64,000 bases of DNA, from assembly GCA_032052615.1 (NCBI GenBank), contig DAMBWF010000002.1, forward strand, positions 124,001-188,000. Reading direction: 5' to 3'. Each line of letters opens with the position of its first letter. Position 1 is the first letter of the stretch. A program made the translations under genes and the position numbers. Origin of the DNA: Pseudomonas_T sp032052615. Lineage in GTDB: Bacteria; Pseudomonadota; Gammaproteobacteria; Pseudomonadales; Pseudomonadaceae. Of this stretch, positions 63,076-64,000 are shown one piece after another. The notes under the pieces are model-generated. The model had not been told where the DNA came from and did not search any database. It was given only the letters and a program-made list of their open reading frames with translations.

Positions 63076-64000
63076 ATGAGCCACGCCCAACACCCCGCCG
63101 CGCGCACCCTGCGCGCGCCCCACGGCGGCACCCTGCATTGCAAGAGCTGGCTGACCGAGGCCGCCTACCGCATGCTGCAGAACAACCTCGACCCGGCGGT
63201 GGCCGAGCACCCCGAGGAGCTGGTGGTGTACGGCGGCATCGGCCGCGCCGCCCGGGACTGGGACTGCCTGGACGCCATCCTCGAGACCCTGACCCGGCTG
63301 GAGGACGACCAGACCCTGCTGATCCAGTCGGGCAAGCCGGTCGGGGTGTTCCAGACCCATCCCGACGCGCCCCGGGTACTGCTGGCCAACTCCAACCTGG
63401 TGCCCCACTGGGCCACTTGGGAGCACTTCCACGAGCTGGATCGCAAGGGCCTGATGATGTACGGCCAGATGACCGCCGGCAGTTGGATCTACATCGGCAG
63501 CCAGGGCATCGTCCAGGGCACCTACGAAACCTTCTTCGCCGTCGCCGACCGGCACTTCGGCGGCGACCCGAAGGGCCGCTGGATCCTCACCGCCGGCCTC
63601 GGCGGCATGGGCGGGGCCCAGCCCCTGGCGGCGACCATGGCCGGTTTCTGCCTGCTGGCGGTGGAATGCGACGAGACCCGCATCGACTTTCGCCTGCGCA
63701 CCCGCTACCTCGACCACAAGGCCGCCGACCTGGACGAGGCCCTGGCGCTGATCCAGGCCGCCCGCGCCGAGGGCCGGGCGATTTCCGTGGGCCTGTTGGG
63801 CAACGCCGCCGACGTCTACCCCGAACTGGTGGCCCGCGACGTGGTTCCCGACTGCGTCACCGACCAGACCTCCGCCCACGACCCCCTCAACGGCTACCTG
63901 CCCTCGGGCTGGACCCTCGGCCGCTGCCGCGAGGCGCGGTTGCGCCAGCCCGCCGAGGTGATCGCCGCGGCGAAGCGTTCCATGGCGGTGCAGGTGCGCG
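63076..64000 (+). CDS. hutU: Urocanase, N-terminal part (cut by the window edge)
   Basis: This reading frame, open to the window end (308 residues seen of about 555), begins with an ATG at 63076 after GGAGAGCCCCC. Family signs are [62 protein letters not shown] and the NAD-binding [10 protein letters not shown]. It converts urocanate to imidazolonepropionate, the step before HutI. It starts 12 bases after hutG, so it belongs to the same operon. Confidence 0.95.
   Translation, partial: MSHAQHPAARTLRAPHGGTLHCKSWLTEAAYRMLQNNLDPAVAEHPEELVVYGGIGRAARDWDCLDAILETLTRLEDDQTLLIQSGKPVGVFQTHPDAPRVLLANSNLVPHWATWEHFHELDRKGLMMYGQMTAGSWIYIGSQGIVQGTYETFFAVADRHFGGDPKGRWILTAGLGGMGGAQPLAATMAGFCLLAVECDETRIDFRLRTRYLDHKAADLDEALALIQAARAEGRAISVGLLGNAADVYPELVARDVVPDCVTDQTSAHDPLNGYLPSGWTLGRCREARLRQPAEVIAAAKRSMAVQVR

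Overview
The window is GC-rich, densely coded chromosomal DNA from a member of the Pseudomonadaceae. The basis for this is trpBA divergent from its LysR activator trpI, the divergent znuA / zur-znuC-znuB pair, an OprC-type copper receptor, a PA0069-type radical SAM gene under an SOS box, and many proteins that read like Pseudomonas aeruginosa-lineage orthologues. From memory of PAO1, many of these genes lie near the replication origin there (the trp, PA0069, carbonic anhydrase/SulP, metNIQ, znu and PA552x blocks). No tRNA, rRNA, CRISPR array, insertion sequence or prophage gene was seen.

Layout. 1-0.6 kb: a decayed NUDIX gene. 0.6-3.7 kb: trpA and trpB with trpI. 3.8-9.1 kb: small envelope and stress genes (DUF883, dodecin, two DUF1161 paralogues, a luciferase-like oxidoreductase, OsmC, two paralogous lipoproteins, a lipoprotein aminopeptidase). 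9.1-14.8 kb: a GT-C-like membrane protein, a HAD phosphatase, a NUDIX hydrolase, gamma-carbonic anhydrase, and prlC with a YheV-like protein. 15-20 kb: an SDR and a three-component membrane sugar/gluconate dehydrogenase (TAT subunit, GMC flavoprotein, tri-haem cytochrome c). 20-26.7 kb: an SBF-type transporter, SOS-box radical SAM, beta-carbonic anhydrase with SulP, an unknown gene, then a 540-bp gap and a lone SCO. 26.9-31.9 kb: metNIQ and katE. 32-40 kb: an acyltransferase, an aldo-keto reductase, the zinc uptake locus, pdxY and an unknown protein. 40.4-45 kb: a copper locus (DUF2946, OprC-like receptor, PepSY protein, PCuAC chaperone). 45-53.6 kb: two Kef-type antiporters flanking a thioesterase and a gamma-glutamylpolyamine-type gene pair with its GntR regulator. 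53.6-60.8 kb: a SUKH protein, a TipA-like MerR, ElaA, arylamine N-acetyltransferase, a Tim44-like protein and uvrD. 60.9-64 kb: hutI-hutG-hutU, with hutU cut by the window edge.

Several modules carry readable control sites: an SOS box at 21116, a Zur box at 36630, two GTGATCAC operators between the aminotransferase and GntR genes, a HutC-like dyad before hutI, and intrinsic terminators after katE, metQ and the Tim44-like gene.

The most unusual structures are these. The GntR gene has a C-terminal tail of about 75 residues made of two arrays with a 15-bp period. Two short leader ORFs are coupled to their downstream genes by ATGA overlaps. A possible internal start lies at the TipAS domain boundary of the MerR gene. 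The gap before SCO is where P. aeruginosa, as recalled, carries its aa3 oxidase operon. No wholly new multi-gene system could be supported from the sequence alone.
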